Assembly (NCBI GenBank): GCA_039881145.1
Contig: JAYKKI010000076.1
Span: 11,835,001-11,899,000 of the forward strand
Length of the DNA: 64,000 nt
Source: Druceiella hillmani
Taxonomy: Eukaryota; Arthropoda; Insecta; Lepidoptera; Hepialidae
Reading direction: 5' to 3'
The number at the start of each line of letters is the position of its first letter. Position 1 is the first letter of the stretch. The notes below the pieces were generated by a model. It made no database searches and was not told the DNA's origin. It saw only the letters and a program-made list of their open reading frames with translations. Position numbers and translations under genes: made by a program. Below, in pieces: positions 59,601-64,000 of the stretch.

Positions 59601-60647
59601 AGTTATAATTAATGTGGCTCCCCTGTTTTTTAAGTCTGCATTACGTATAAATATTAAAAATAACCATAATTAATTTACTCATTTTTATTACAGTGGTATC
59701 TCCAAAAGCGTGTGCAGATTAGGCAAAGCAGGTCCCTGTTCCTGGTACCACTGGTGCAGTCCATACTATTATGTGTTGCTGTTTTCATCTCCCTCTCGCG
59801 GATATCTGACCACCGACACCACTGGTGGGATGTTCTCATTGGGGGTCTCGTGGGTTTGGCTAGTGTTTATTATGGGGTATGTATCTCTTACAGCACATTT
59901 TCATTCTTATCTTAAGCAGTATATTCAATTGTTTATCTTCTCATTTAGTTATTTTATTAATACATTGACTAGTAATGTCACAGAGAGGCTTATGTCATCA
60001 ACTATATAACAGAGTACGAAGTGTAACAATTTAATTAAAAAATATACCTTTGTTATACATAGTGAATTTAAATGTAACTTTATATGTATGATCAATGCGA
60101 GATTTGAATAATTTTTTGTTGTGATAGATATGCGTGTGTGTGTATGCATACATATACGTGTATTCAGACGATCAGATAAGCATCTGCATGTAAAACACTT
60201 ATTAGTAAATACCTTTTCATAGGGTTAAACACTTATTAATAAATTTTCGCTTTATTAGATATTTGTAACTTCTTTTAGTAATATTTTATCAAATTTATTG
60301 TGTCACTGGCAATAAAAGCAGCAAGTGCATAAAGTAAACGTTTATAATTTCATATAAAATACATTAAATATGCAATGTTACTTGTGTAAACAAGTCAATT
60401 AACACAATTTGTCATTTTCTCAACTAACTATTTAAGAAATTGATTAAATATTATAGTGAACAATGTATTGCGTTTATTAAAATTTCAGTGCCAAATCTTG
60501 TGTAAGGACTTTGTATTAAGTGTGCCATCGTCCTCAACTGAGTCGATATCGCACAGCGACAGCAGTGGACCACACGACCGGTCGGTACGTCGACTCATCT
60601 CATCACAGAGCGAGGATAAAGAAGGCCCACGCGTTGCCATAGCATGA
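5070..60647 (+). CDS. PAP2-family phospholipid phosphatase (wunen/lazaro/PLPP type), spliced gene
   Basis: Spliced gene, exons 5070-5184, 56807-56961, 58300-58505, 58749-58878, 59694-59876 and 60489-60647 (stop 60645-60647); intron phases 1,0,2,0,0, all GT-AG. From the ATG at 5124 the product is 297 aa, normal for the family (about 280-340). The family dephosphorylates extracellular or lumenal lipid phosphates such as LPA, phosphatidate and S1P at the plasma membrane. All three catalytic motifs are present: K119-X6-R126-P127, P169-S170-G171-H172, and S219-R220-X5-H226-X3-D230. H172 is the expected nucleophile and H226/D230 the acid-base pair. About six hydrophobic segments are seen (near 11-33, 59-80, 104-122, 173-188, 199-218, 231-249). 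N-glycosylation sequons at N138 and N155 fall in the loop between motifs 1 and 2, which should be extracellular. Intact catalytic residues argue against an inactive PLPPR paralog. Family call is firm; orthology to wunen, lazaro or another member is not resolved. The first exon is inferred from phase and hydrophobicity. Confidence 0.85.
5185..10724. other. Intron 1, first part: no gene recognised
   Basis: AT-rich throughout, with a modest CpG-rich patch at 7700-7830. No transposon ends or exons seen. Confidence 0.4.
10774..10912. mobile_element. Fold-back/MITE copy with about 37-bp inverted arms
   Basis: The left arm (10775-10811, CTAAATGAAATTACGTGATG...) is matched by the complement at 10876-10912 with few mismatches. 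The flank just before it (about 10725-10773, ...TTTGGCGTTAATTTTGCAG...) also recurs near 42.1 kb and, reversed, at 37831-37860, so the true element is longer than the inverted arms. Confidence 0.6.
11194..11242. repeat. Two tandem 24-bp palindromic units
   Basis: GTTCTAGTTGTACTTACAAC-TAGA occurs twice in a row. Each unit is itself an inverted repeat (TCTAGTTGTA / TTACAACTAGA). Confidence 0.85.
11655..11681. repeat. Perfect GC-rich palindrome, 11-bp arms
   Basis: CGTCCGCGCGT, spacer CGCAC, ACGCGCGGACG. It lies within a CpG-rich patch (about 11570-11720) in otherwise AT-rich sequence. Confidence 0.85.
13015..13092. repeat. Imperfect tandem of AATAAGTTACAAGTT
   Basis: Three imperfect occurrences of an AATAA(C)GTTACAA unit within about 80 bp. 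Confidence 0.7.
13705..13791 (+). CDS. Candidate unidentified first exon (29 codons, strong donor)
   Basis: An ATG at 13705 opens 29 codons, MERSSRALIQFWALNAFDPL then AKRRRSPGP, ending exactly at a near-consensus donor CCG|GTGAGTAC in phase 0. The stretch is CpG-rich compared with its surroundings. A phase-0 acceptor (TGTTTTCACAG|) at 14201 opens a further 82 codons to a stop at 14450, beginning SLQGDSVDNMSLGVNLIWRT. I recognise no family in either piece. It could be an exon of a nested gene, a non-coding exon, or chance. It cannot splice in frame to the phosphatase exon at 56807 (phase 0 versus phase 1). Confidence 0.25.
14202..14450 (+). CDS. Candidate partner exon to 13705-13791, function unknown
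   Basis: Open from a pyrimidine-rich acceptor to a TGA, 82 codons, Arg/Ser/His-rich, higher GC than the flanks. No domain recognised. Reported only because phase and splice signals agree with the preceding candidate. Confidence 0.18.
   Translation, partial: SLQGDSVDNMSLGVNLIWRTKNTRCVHHKSQLNRIRSTATRHSRPCRRASSIYEAPRRGPALAYPPSHRYLFTDTRYTLNSR
15506..15558. repeat. Hairpin with 20-bp perfect arms
   Basis: GAATCTAAAATTAAGATAAG at the left pairs with its exact complement ending at 15558, around a loop of about 13 nt. Confidence 0.8.
15948..16060. repeat. AT-rich direct repeats of TTAATACTTAAACTTAATTAT
   Basis: ATTACTAATACTTAAACTTA recurs about 65 bp further on, with TAATACTTATTAAA repeats between. 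Confidence 0.7.
16400..16570. promoter_or_regulatory. GC-rich patch with paired CACCTG/CAGGTG E-boxes
   Basis: CACCTGACAGGTG at 16406-16418 is a 13-bp palindrome of two facing E-box halves of the kind bound by Snail- and ZEB-type repressors. It leads into a CpG-rich stretch (GCCCGCCATTAACGGCGTAT...). The regulatory role is only a guess. Confidence 0.2.
19708..19770. repeat. Tandem repeat of about 31 bp, two copies
   Basis: GTATTTGAAATTATAGATGC-GTTCCAAACGT is followed directly by a copy with small changes. Confidence 0.8.
20321..20383. repeat. (AT)n microsatellite
   Basis: Roughly 60 bp of AT dinucleotides with ATAC and GTAT interruptions near each end. Confidence 0.95.
20690..20950. promoter_or_regulatory. 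GC/CpG-rich patch in intron 1
   Basis: GC-rich run including CTTATCGGCCGCCGCATCCG and CCCGCCCGCCCCCC. No open frame of interest. Contrast with the AT-rich flanks suggests constraint or a relic exon, but nothing specific is recognised. Confidence 0.2.
20951..25093. other. Intron 1 segment: no gene recognised
   Basis: AT-rich with a small tandem at 22.05 kb and an inverted pair GTGTGCGTTGA / TCAACGCACAC around 21824-21881. Nothing else supported. Confidence 0.4.
22044..22097. repeat. Tandem repeat, two copies of about 30 bp
   Basis: ATTCTATTTGCTACACTTAA-TATA appears twice, separated by a few bases. Confidence 0.85.
25094..25160. repeat. 67-nt hairpin, 30-bp stem, 7-nt loop
   Basis: AGATGTAAAGGCTGCACGCA...CCGATGTG, loop CGCTGTA, then CACATCGG...TGCGTGCAGC-TTTTACATCT. 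The arms pair over 30 bp with two mismatches. Size and near-perfect pairing fit either a tiny MITE or a small-RNA precursor. Only one copy was noticed in the window. Confidence 0.8.
25800..26203 (+). mobile_element. SINE or LINE 3' remnant
   Basis: It opens CTACCGGCGACTTCGCGTGG and ends GAATTACGGAGTTACACAGT-AACGAACATCCATCCAAACT. In insect genomes a CCGGCGGCTTCGC-type segment followed by a ...GAGTTA...AACAAACATCCATCC tail is typical of short non-LTR retroposons. No open frame remains. Assignment rests on remembered patterns, not a search. Confidence 0.4.
26204..27462. other. Intron 1 segment: no gene recognised
   Basis: AT-rich, with a short TATATA tract at 26.63 kb, becoming GC-rich from about 27190. 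No exon identified. Confidence 0.4.
27463..27800. repeat. First copy of a 330-bp block shared with the 28.8-29.6 kb element
   Basis: Aligns almost base for base with 29213-29536. It includes a CpG-dense stretch, the region encoding MINFDQQQSSKRALHTFRFE on the minus strand, and about 200 bp upstream of that start. No TTAA-type terminal repeats were found around this copy. On the minus strand the shared frame continues into different sequence (27462 down to 27278). Confidence 0.85.
27801..28788. other. Intron 1 segment between the shared block and the TTAA element
   Basis: Contains a CpG-rich stretch at about 28380-28700 (GCACCGCCGGCGGCACTGG...). No supported gene. Confidence 0.35.
29032..29337 (-). 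pseudogene. Possible truncated transposase N-terminus inside the 28.8-29.6 kb element
   Basis: 101 codons, MINFDQQQ... to ...VCENTI. The first 40 codons lie in the block shared with 27.5 kb; the rest is acidic (EYENNSSENDRFSSCEESDS). No catalytic domain. The link to a piggyBac transposase rests on the TTAA ends and composition, not on a recognised motif. Confidence 0.4.
29213..29536. repeat. Second copy of the 330-bp shared block
   Basis: Counterpart of 27463-27800, lying wholly inside the TTAA-flanked element. A few substitutions and small indels separate the copies. Confidence 0.85.
29817..29856. repeat. Tandem repeat GGAAAAACTCCCACTGAG, two copies
   Basis: The unit occurs twice, separated by TTT, and is followed by an A/G-rich tract. 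Confidence 0.8.
32981..33175 (+). repeat. Interspersed repeat copy 4 plus SINE/LINE-tail-like sequence
   Basis: GACAGACAGATCAACGGACG...GAACCCTAAAAA, followed by ATTTCAAGGAAATCGGTCGA...CGTGACACGCAAACGAACATAC. The second part resembles the ...AAATCGGTTCAG...AACAAACATAC tails of insect SINEs and LINEs. Diverged. Confidence 0.45.
35239..35260. repeat. Short (TA)n microsatellite
   Basis: About ten TA units in an AT-rich tract. Confidence 0.9.
36797..36920. repeat. Short direct repeats inside the 36.6-kb element
   Basis: TTGGCATTTTCTTAT followed by an AATCGCAATGACGGAGT block occurs twice about 50 bp apart (near 36797 and 36847). A second repeat, AGTTTACTATAGCTCG, also occurs twice just after. Confidence 0.75.
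37009..37027. repeat. Fragment of the fold-back family arm
   Basis: CACGTAGTTTCATTTAATTG matches the end of the right arm at 10.9 kb. Only this short piece is recognisable. Confidence 0.4.
37831..37862 (-). repeat. Reverse fragment of the fold-back family flank
   Basis: The reverse complement of GCAAAATTAACGCCAAATAT is found at about 10735-10757, immediately before the 10.8-kb inverted arms. Confidence 0.5.
37863..39487. other. Intron 1 segment left of the piggyBac element
   Basis: AT-rich and then moderately GC-rich from 39160. No exon or repeat identified. Confidence 0.4.
39488..41927 (-). mobile_element. piggyBac-type DNA transposon (2,440 bp, transposase disrupted)
   Basis: Both ends are TTAA followed by an inverted repeat: left TTAACCCTTAGCCACCTAACG at 39488, right the complement with A for G and G for A at two sites, ending at 41927. 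TTAA target sites are the hallmark of the superfamily. Inside each end is a second, subterminal motif built on CCTAACGTCGGTCA plus TGAC (39530-39555 and 41711-41736), in which GGTCA and TGACC-like halves face each other. The transposase is on the minus strand and fills most of the interior. Complete ends suggest a fairly young copy, but the coding region is broken, so it is likely non-autonomous. Confidence 0.93.
39885..41695 (-). pseudogene. piggyBac-like transposase, two in-frame stops and a C-terminal frameshift
   Basis: One frame runs 41695 to 39878, about 605 codons. It has an acidic N-terminal region (ECDSDSEDQRDVPELPNED...), a core with CIDEMLVAFRGRC, TDNWFTS and KGGVDKLDQ, and a Cys-rich C-terminus. 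The catalytic Asp triad is present at about residues 278 (40862-40864), 357 (40625-40627) and 456, with spacing close to that of Trichoplusia piggyBac. TAA stops interrupt the frame at 41120-41122 and 40736-40738. Near 39955 the frame departs from the zinc-binding pattern; in the next frame the Cys run CKNPICVECSQKMCVGC continues to a stop at 39885-39887, so a one-base indel is likely. The N-terminal codons (MLTFSCCFLG...) look unlike a natural start. An ATG at 41660-41658 in another frame (MSDRDRN) may be the original one, implying a further indel. Not functional as it stands. Confidence 0.9.
42118..42324. mobile_element. Second copy of the fold-back family, with a 38-bp-stem hairpin
   Basis: The first part matches the 10.7-10.8 kb flank and left arm (ACTAAATGAAACTACGTGAT...). 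It then enters a hairpin: arm 42234-42271, 15-nt loop, arm 42287-42324, with 3 mismatches in 38 pairs and CACCTGAAGATGTTGT near the loop. The outer right arm present at 10.9 kb is missing here, so this copy is truncated or rearranged. Confidence 0.65.
44274..44308. repeat. Small hairpin, 13-bp arms
   Basis: AAGGACAGAGATA and TATCTCTGTCCTT are exact complements separated by 9 nt. Confidence 0.75.
48710..48787 (+). repeat. Interspersed repeat of the same family, copy 3 (diverged)
   Basis: AGACAAAATAAAGTAATCCT, a modified GGATTC block, a T-rich spacer and CAAAACCCTCAAAATG. Confidence 0.45.
50178..50292 (+). repeat. Dispersed repeat, copy 2 (partner at 4.66 kb)
   Basis: ACAATCTTGAATGTCGGTAT...GTGAAATTATACATTTTTTT...CATGCCTGTG follows the 4658-4784 sequence. 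Confidence 0.6.
50630..50870. promoter_or_regulatory. CpG-rich island in intron 1
   Basis: Dense CpG (GACGACGGCCGCGG..., CGTCGAGCATCCGCGCG..., GCGCCGCTTCGCGCCGC) across about 230 bp in AT-rich surroundings. Open frames pass through on both strands but none looks like a known protein. A promoter or conserved enhancer is possible. Confidence 0.25.
51042..51082. repeat. Tandem repeat, two copies of ACAGAAATATATAATTAGTA
   Basis: The 20-base unit is repeated almost directly, with two extra A bases between. Confidence 0.85.
51505..51596 (-). repeat. Partial reverse copy of the 36.6-kb element
   Basis: The reverse complement begins GGAGTTTACTCCTTAAG (51596-51580). It then follows the 36610-36710 sequence through ATTTTCATAT, AGCG-CCGGTA, GTTTTATGA and GTAAAATCA-AAGTTC, with small gaps. 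Confidence 0.6.
52659..52824 (+). CDS. Candidate alternative first exon of the PLPP gene
   Basis: In a strongly CpG-rich island, an ATG at 52659 (frame also open from 52554) gives 55 codons, MSMSRDARGRACPSPEVAPA... to ...FYRLFGLTDRCILK plus one base, ending at G|GTAGCT. The phase (1) fits the exon at 56807, and an Asp falls close to the conserved position before TM1. The helix would be much less hydrophobic than with the 5070 exon. The CpG-rich setting would suit an alternative promoter. Could equally be chance. Confidence 0.2.
52825..56550. other. Last part of intron 1 before exon 2
   Basis: AT-rich. An ATG-initiated frame at 56080 runs 47 codons to G|GTTAGT (56221) in phase 1, which would join exon 2, but it lacks a hydrophobic end for TM1. 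No other gene evidence. Confidence 0.35.
56551..56626. repeat. Palindromic compound microsatellite (AC)n(AT)n(GT)n
   Basis: ACAC... (56551-56582), GTATAT...AT, then GTGT... (56611-56626). The AC and GT blocks are complementary, so the tract can fold on itself. It ends about 180 bp before the acceptor of exon 2. Confidence 0.95.
56807..56961 (+). CDS. PLPP gene, exon 2 (end of TM1, GFYC motif, TM2)
   Basis: Acceptor TTTCTTTGTCAAACAG, donor G|GTTAGT. After two bases that complete a split codon, the frame is open for 51 codons: ATFYLVVELDVVPTNQYGFY, then CNNPLFSHKFRGDTVTP and a hydrophobic run. The P...GFYCNN block just after TM1 and the FRGDTV block before TM2 are typical of PLPP/wunen proteins. 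It ends in phase 0. Confidence 0.9.
56962..58299 (+). other. PLPP intron 2
   Basis: Phase-0 intron of 1.34 kb, AT-rich. It contains a 58-nt near-perfect hairpin (58049-58106) and a short GGGACATTTTTAATA tandem near 58117-58165. No further exon seen. Confidence 0.8.
58049..58106. repeat. 58-nt hairpin in PLPP intron 2, 26-bp stem
   Basis: ACAAAATTACATGGAAAAAG-TTGTAC, loop AAAACA, and the complementary arm, with one mismatch. It lies in the 1.34-kb intron about 190 bp before exon 3. Confidence 0.8.
58300..58505 (+). CDS. PLPP gene, exon 3 (end of TM2, TM3, catalytic motif 1)
   Basis: Acceptor TTTCTTCTTTACAG, donor GA|GTAAGT. It encodes ILVTELAIYEYSG, a connecting loop with KLTLHWYKEYLF, TM3 (AAVVNLLIVEVA) and KITIGSPRPHFFDTC, which is the KX6RP catalytic motif. 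The NCT sequon follows. The exon ends with two bases of an Asp codon completed by the next exon. Confidence 0.93.
58506..58748 (+). other. PLPP intron 3
   Basis: Phase-2 intron of 243 bp, GTAAGT to TTTTCAG. Nothing else recognised in it. Confidence 0.85.
58749..58878 (+). CDS. PLPP gene, exon 4 (extracellular loop, catalytic motif 2)
   Basis: Acceptor AAAATTTTCAG, donor GCT|GTGAGT. In the frame set by exon 3 it reads PTEFISSFKCTNVNFSWYSQ, then MDSYRSFPSGHTSLSVLF. PSGH carries the nucleophilic His. The NFS sequon lies in the same loop. Longer open frames in the other two phases are accidental. Confidence 0.93.
58879..59693 (+). other. PLPP intron 4
   Basis: Phase-0 intron of 815 bp, GTGAGT to TTATTACAG. 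AT-rich, with no repeats or exons recognised. Confidence 0.85.
59694..59876 (+). CDS. PLPP gene, exon 5 (TM5, catalytic motif 3, TM6)
   Basis: Acceptor TTTTTATTACAG, donor GGG|GTATGT. It encodes WYLQKRVQIRQSRS, TM5 (LFLVPLVQSILLCVAVFISL), SRISDHRHHWWDVL (the SRX5HX3D motif with the catalytic His and Asp) and the start of TM6 (IGGLVGLASVYYG). Exactly 61 codons, phase 0 at both ends. Confidence 0.93.
59877..60488 (+). other. PLPP intron 5
   Basis: Phase-0 intron of 612 bp, GTATGT to AATTTCAG. A short alternating purine-pyrimidine run lies at about 60130-60160. Frames read through the donor here are not coding. Confidence 0.85.
60489..60647 (+). CDS. PLPP gene, terminal exon (cytoplasmic tail and stop)
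   Basis: Acceptor AAAATTTCAG, then 52 codons and TGA. It starts CQILCKDFVLSVPSSSTES, continues with a serine-, acid- and arginine-rich stretch, and ends GPRVAIA. This would be the cytoplasmic C-terminal tail after TM6. Such tails are variable between orthologs, so the sequence alone confirms only the frame continuity and stop. Confidence 0.85.
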   Translation, partial: CQILCKDFVLSVPSSSTESISHSDSSGPHDRSVRRLISSQSEDKEGPRVAIA

Positions 60648-62300
60648 ATGCTTGCTATAAAATGTATTATATTAATAAGCAGATACGAAACTTGATTTAT
60701 GAATCAGCCAGTGATTATATGTTAGATATTTATTAATGACTTGTTCAAATTAAAAATTAATATTTGACGGTAAAATATGTGATAAATAGAATGAAGTTAA
60801 TTTTTATTATTTGATTACAAATATACTCCTTAAAAGCAGCGTATCAAACATAAGCGACATGCGTCATTTATGTTCCTTATTTTATTTTATGATTCCAAAA
60901 ACCAATTTATACTTGCTATGATTGCTACATTTATGGTAGAAAATAGAGGATTTATCACATTTACTTTTAAGTGAAACGTGTTGCAATGCCAATGTTTTGT
61001 ACTTATCTGGATTTTTTTATTATGCAGATAATATTTTAAAAGCCTCCAACAAGGAAGTTACAGGTAGTCAAATTAAAAATTCATCATTGTTTCTTGGGCC
61101 TATTATGGTCGTGAAAATGTAAATAAAACCTAGTAAAATTTTCCATTAATTGGGTTTCAGGCATGTTTTTGTATATAACTTTTTAAGGTGGCTTCCTCTA
61201 TATTCAATTATGCTCTTTGAAATATTAGCATGGTTTCTATATTTATGGTCAAATTAAAGAATTTAAATCACTTTAATGTGCTGATATTTCTGATTTCAGT
61301 GATAATGCTCATAACTAACTGTTAATATTTATATTTAACATAAGTTTACGGTTATTTCTTTAGATAGTGTACAAAAATTTATAAATTTTAATCATGGACT
61401 TGAATTAAGATCAAATATTTGTTATTCACTCATTTTAAATAACGATATTTTGCAACTTCCATAATGCATTGCACGATTGTTAATTTTTTGCAGAAAACCA
61501 ATAATTTTCATTGCCTTTCTTAAATAAAATAGAAGGGAATAGGTTTTTTTATAAGTTTATATTTTTTAAATTTTGTACAATGAACAGTATTATTACATAG
61601 TATGTTTAGTGTGCCATATGATAATTATATATGTGTAGACGACTATTCGTAACAGCTCTAGTAAAATTATTTTACAGTTGCCTAATTGTATATTTGTTTT
61701 AAGTATTAAACAGGCCACAAATTTTTACACTCAAATCAATGCAAAACGAAGCAATGCAATTCCCTTTGCAAGTTATTAACAATAATAATTATGTAGCTCA
61801 ATAGTATTGTCTGAGTAACTTATATAAATTGAAAGAAATAAAATTAAAACTATTCAATAAGTAGTCATAGTCTATCCAGTCTAAATGTAAGGACAATTGC
61901 AGACATATTTGATTATAATAGATAATTGTCATTTTGGCGACCATACGTAGTTTAATTGTTAAATGGACCACATGAGATATTTTGAGATGGATTTGATAAT
62001 ATTACGTAAAAAAATCATACGCAGTAAGAATTGCTCTGTTAACCACATACAGTCTAACATGTTTGTAACTGTCAGAAGCTTAAAAGAGATTGTCGTCATG
62101 CATTCGGATATTAAATGAGATTTTTGAGAAAGTGTCACTTTGTTTAATTATAATTCTTAATCATTCCTACTTTTTATGAATATGTGAAAGTGCATTGATA
62201 TTGTTGTATATTTTATTTATTTGTATGATGTAAATAGTAGGCTTATTGGTGTTATGTAAATGTTATTTTTAAAAGTAAAATGAAATAATGAGCATAAACA
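60648..62300 (+). other. Probable 3' UTR and downstream flank of PLPP gene
   Basis: AT-rich sequence without open frames or obvious interspersed repeats follows the stop. AATAAA hexamers occur at 61122-61127, 61837-61842 and, further out, 62553-62558. Any of these could be the poly(A) signal; the sequence does not decide which. Confidence 0.4.
61122..61127 (+). terminator. Candidate poly(A) signal AATAAA for the PLPP gene
   Basis: A canonical AATAAA about 475 nt after the stop codon. Several others follow downstream, so use of this one is a guess. Confidence 0.25.
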
Positions 62301-63306
62301 TTGTGTTTTATTTTTTAACAAGACTTTCCTCACATGCCTTGAACTTGCGGTTTGAAATATGACAATGACTTTATTTTACTTTTAATTACCTAGTCTTTCT
62401 TGTACCAACTTAAAACCTTCATTCTATGAATTCTAAACTACTAATGGATTATGTCCGATGTACATACTTCTTCCACCAAATGCCAAGAGAGACTAGCGAC
62501 TGGTTTCTTTCTGCAATGATAATGTAAAAACTTTTGTCATATTTCCAAAGAAAATAAATTTCCGAAAATCGTTGGTAAGACTACTTGGATCTACCCAAAG
62601 CCAAGGAAGAATTATATATCATCTAAATAACTGTAATAAAAATGAATCTGAAGGAAAAAAATGTCCTTTTATTTAATCAGGAAAAACATTAATTTTTAAA
62701 ATATTGGTTTTCTTTCGTAAATTGTTGGTAATAAATCAACAATGATTACCTCCCATAATTAACATGTCGAGCGAACATGTCACTTATGAAGTGATATTAC
62801 AAAAGAGATAAACATACAGACAATTATATATCAAAGGAAAAAGAACAAAATTACGAATCGAATAGTCATACAATAGTCTGTAATATTGCAGCTATGACTT
62901 TTTTAAAATCATGAGTGATTGTATTTTGTTTTGAACTTAACGATAAGATAAATTTTTGTTAGGATAATTTTTATGATTGCTACAAAAATTACATTTTAAA
63001 AATTTTTCTTTCTAAACTTGGTTCTTGCAGAAATAGGGAACTTTTGTTTTTCTTATTTTCATTAATTTTTATACTCGTAACTACATAAATATAGTATAAA
63101 TGTTTTAACATAGTTGTGACTGCATTTCTTCTTTGTCTATGCAAAAATTGTCACCACACTTTTAGTTACTTGAAATTCATCTGAAAGTTCGAGGGGTTTT
63201 CTTGCAAAACGCCAGTGGGACATACGGCAATTTTTGTGGTTGTTGCATTGTGTCTTGCAAGGTACGTATCCAACGATACATCCTTATAAATTATTATTGC
63301 CTTGCC
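62301..63306. other. Intergenic, nothing recognised
   Basis: AT-rich sequence between the probable 3' end of the phosphatase gene and the LINE remnant. No exon, repeat or RNA gene recognised. Confidence 0.5.
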
Positions 63307-63740
63307 TCATACAAGGTCCTGGGGTATTTTCCATTCAAGCCTCCTAGCCAGGAAAACGTCTGTCATAAGATTTTGGGCTAAGTAGACTAATTTTGTCTCA
63401 TTGACCTTAATATGCCATTTTTTTAACCAAAGTCTAATTTCGTCTAGGTGGTTTCGCAACATATTTGTTGCCATAATTAGTTTAGTGTATATTAGCAACA
63501 TACACTATGGGCGTATCATCAGCAAATTTTCCTGTTGTGGCATGGCCGGTGGTTGAAAGGTGATATGTATAAATGAGGTAAAATACATGTCCCTATACAC
63601 AGCCCTGTAGCACACCAACTTTAATTTTATGGAGACTGGTATTTACTTCACAATACTCCGCCGCGAAGTGCCTGTCACTTAAGTAGCTTTAAAGTATTTT
63701 GAAGACTAGGTGTGATAAATTGATCTTGACTTTGTAGTGT
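63307..63740 (-). pseudogene. Decayed jockey-like LINE reverse transcriptase fragment
   Basis: On the minus strand the translated pieces read SYLSDRHFAAEYCEV, then KVGVLQGCV (equivalent of the LINE PQGS region), GHVFYLIYTYHLSTT, and KFADDTPIV with the catalytic FADD at 63515-63526. After a frame change near 63485 the sequence continues NHLDEIRLWLKKWHIKVNET. This is the order found in jockey-clade reverse transcriptases. It is broken by in-frame stops (for example just after LQGCV) and at least one frameshift, so it is a dead 3' part of the RT domain. No endonuclease part or poly(A) tail was identified. Confidence 0.75.
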
Positions 63741-64000
63741 AGGTGGTTTCGCAGCATATTTGTTGCCATAATTAGTTTAGTGTATATTTAGCAACATACA
63801 CTATGGGCGTATCATCAGCAAATTTGCCTGTTGTGGCATGGCCGGTGGTTGAAAGGTGATATGTATAAATGAGGTAAAATACATGTCCCTATACACAGCC
63901 CTGTAGCACACCAACTTTAATTTTATGGAGACTGGTATTTGCTTCACAATACTCCGCCGCGAAGTGCCTGTCACTTAAATAGCTTTCAAGTATTTTGAAG
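63445..64000. repeat. Tandem duplication, unit about 296 bp
   Basis: Unit starting AGGTGGTTTCGCA at 63446 recurs at 63741 and stays aligned to the window end. The duplicated sequence is internal to the LINE remnant. Confidence 0.85.
63741..64000 (-). pseudogene. Second, tandemly duplicated copy of the LINE RT fragment (cut by window end)
   Basis: Near-identical repeat of 63445-63704 at an offset of about 295-296 bp, including the FADD-coding stretch. A few substitutions and a one-base indel separate the copies, so the duplication is recent relative to the element's decay. It runs to the last base of the window. Confidence 0.75.

Noticed and set aside
59710..60009. 99-codon frame over exon 5 in another phase
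   Set aside because: The catalytic SRX5HX3D motif is in the other frame, which also matches exon phases; this is a shadow.
1..64000. CRISPR array, operon, rRNA or prokaryotic mobile system
   Set aside because: No regularly spaced repeats, ribosome binding sites or compact coding; all evidence is of an intron-rich animal genome.

Overview
The window reads as insect genomic DNA, most likely lepidopteran. It is AT-rich and full of short dispersed repeats and fold-back elements. It carries TTAA-flanked piggyBac-type elements, a jockey-like LINE remnant, and copies of a repeat with a '...AAGGGTTCCG...AACCCTAAAAA' core that I associate with moths and butterflies. There is no sign of bacterial gene organisation: no operons, no CRISPR array, no rRNA, and no tRNA that I could recognise.

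The one clear host gene is on the + strand. It is a six-transmembrane phospholipid (lipid phosphate) phosphatase of the PAP2/wunen-lazaro-PLPP family. Five exons at 56807-60647 encode most of it: GFYCNN near the end of the first membrane segment, KX6RP, PSGH, SRX5HX3D and a short serine-rich tail. A sixth, upstream exon at 5070-5184 encodes the front half of the first transmembrane helix. It ends in the phase needed to join the 56807 exon. If that join is right, about 51.6 kb of this window is a single intron, and most other features here are passengers in it. From the ATG at 5124 the product is 297 aa.

Layout: 1-5069 is 5' flank or upstream intron with an interspersed repeat, a 55-bp-arm fold-back and a hairpin. 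5185-56806 is the giant intron. It holds CpG-rich patches, hairpins and a fold-back family (10.8, 37 and 42 kb), and a SINE/LINE-tail-like element (25.8-26.2 kb). It also holds a non-autonomous TTAA element (28.8-29.6 kb) that shares a 330-bp block with 27.5-27.8 kb, an element framed by GGAGTTTACTCC inverted repeats (36.6-37.25 kb), and a 2.44-kb piggyBac element with a broken transposase (39.5-41.9 kb). 56807-60647 is the body of the phosphatase gene; 60648 to about 62.3 kb is probable 3' UTR and flank. 63.3-64.0 kb is a decayed jockey-like reverse transcriptase fragment with an internal tandem duplication running off the window.

I did not find a convincing new multi-gene system. The observations most worth following are the giant intron splitting the first membrane helix, competing candidate first exons that share its splice phase, the two TTAA elements with the shared block, and several well-formed hairpins that could be small-RNA precursors or MITEs.
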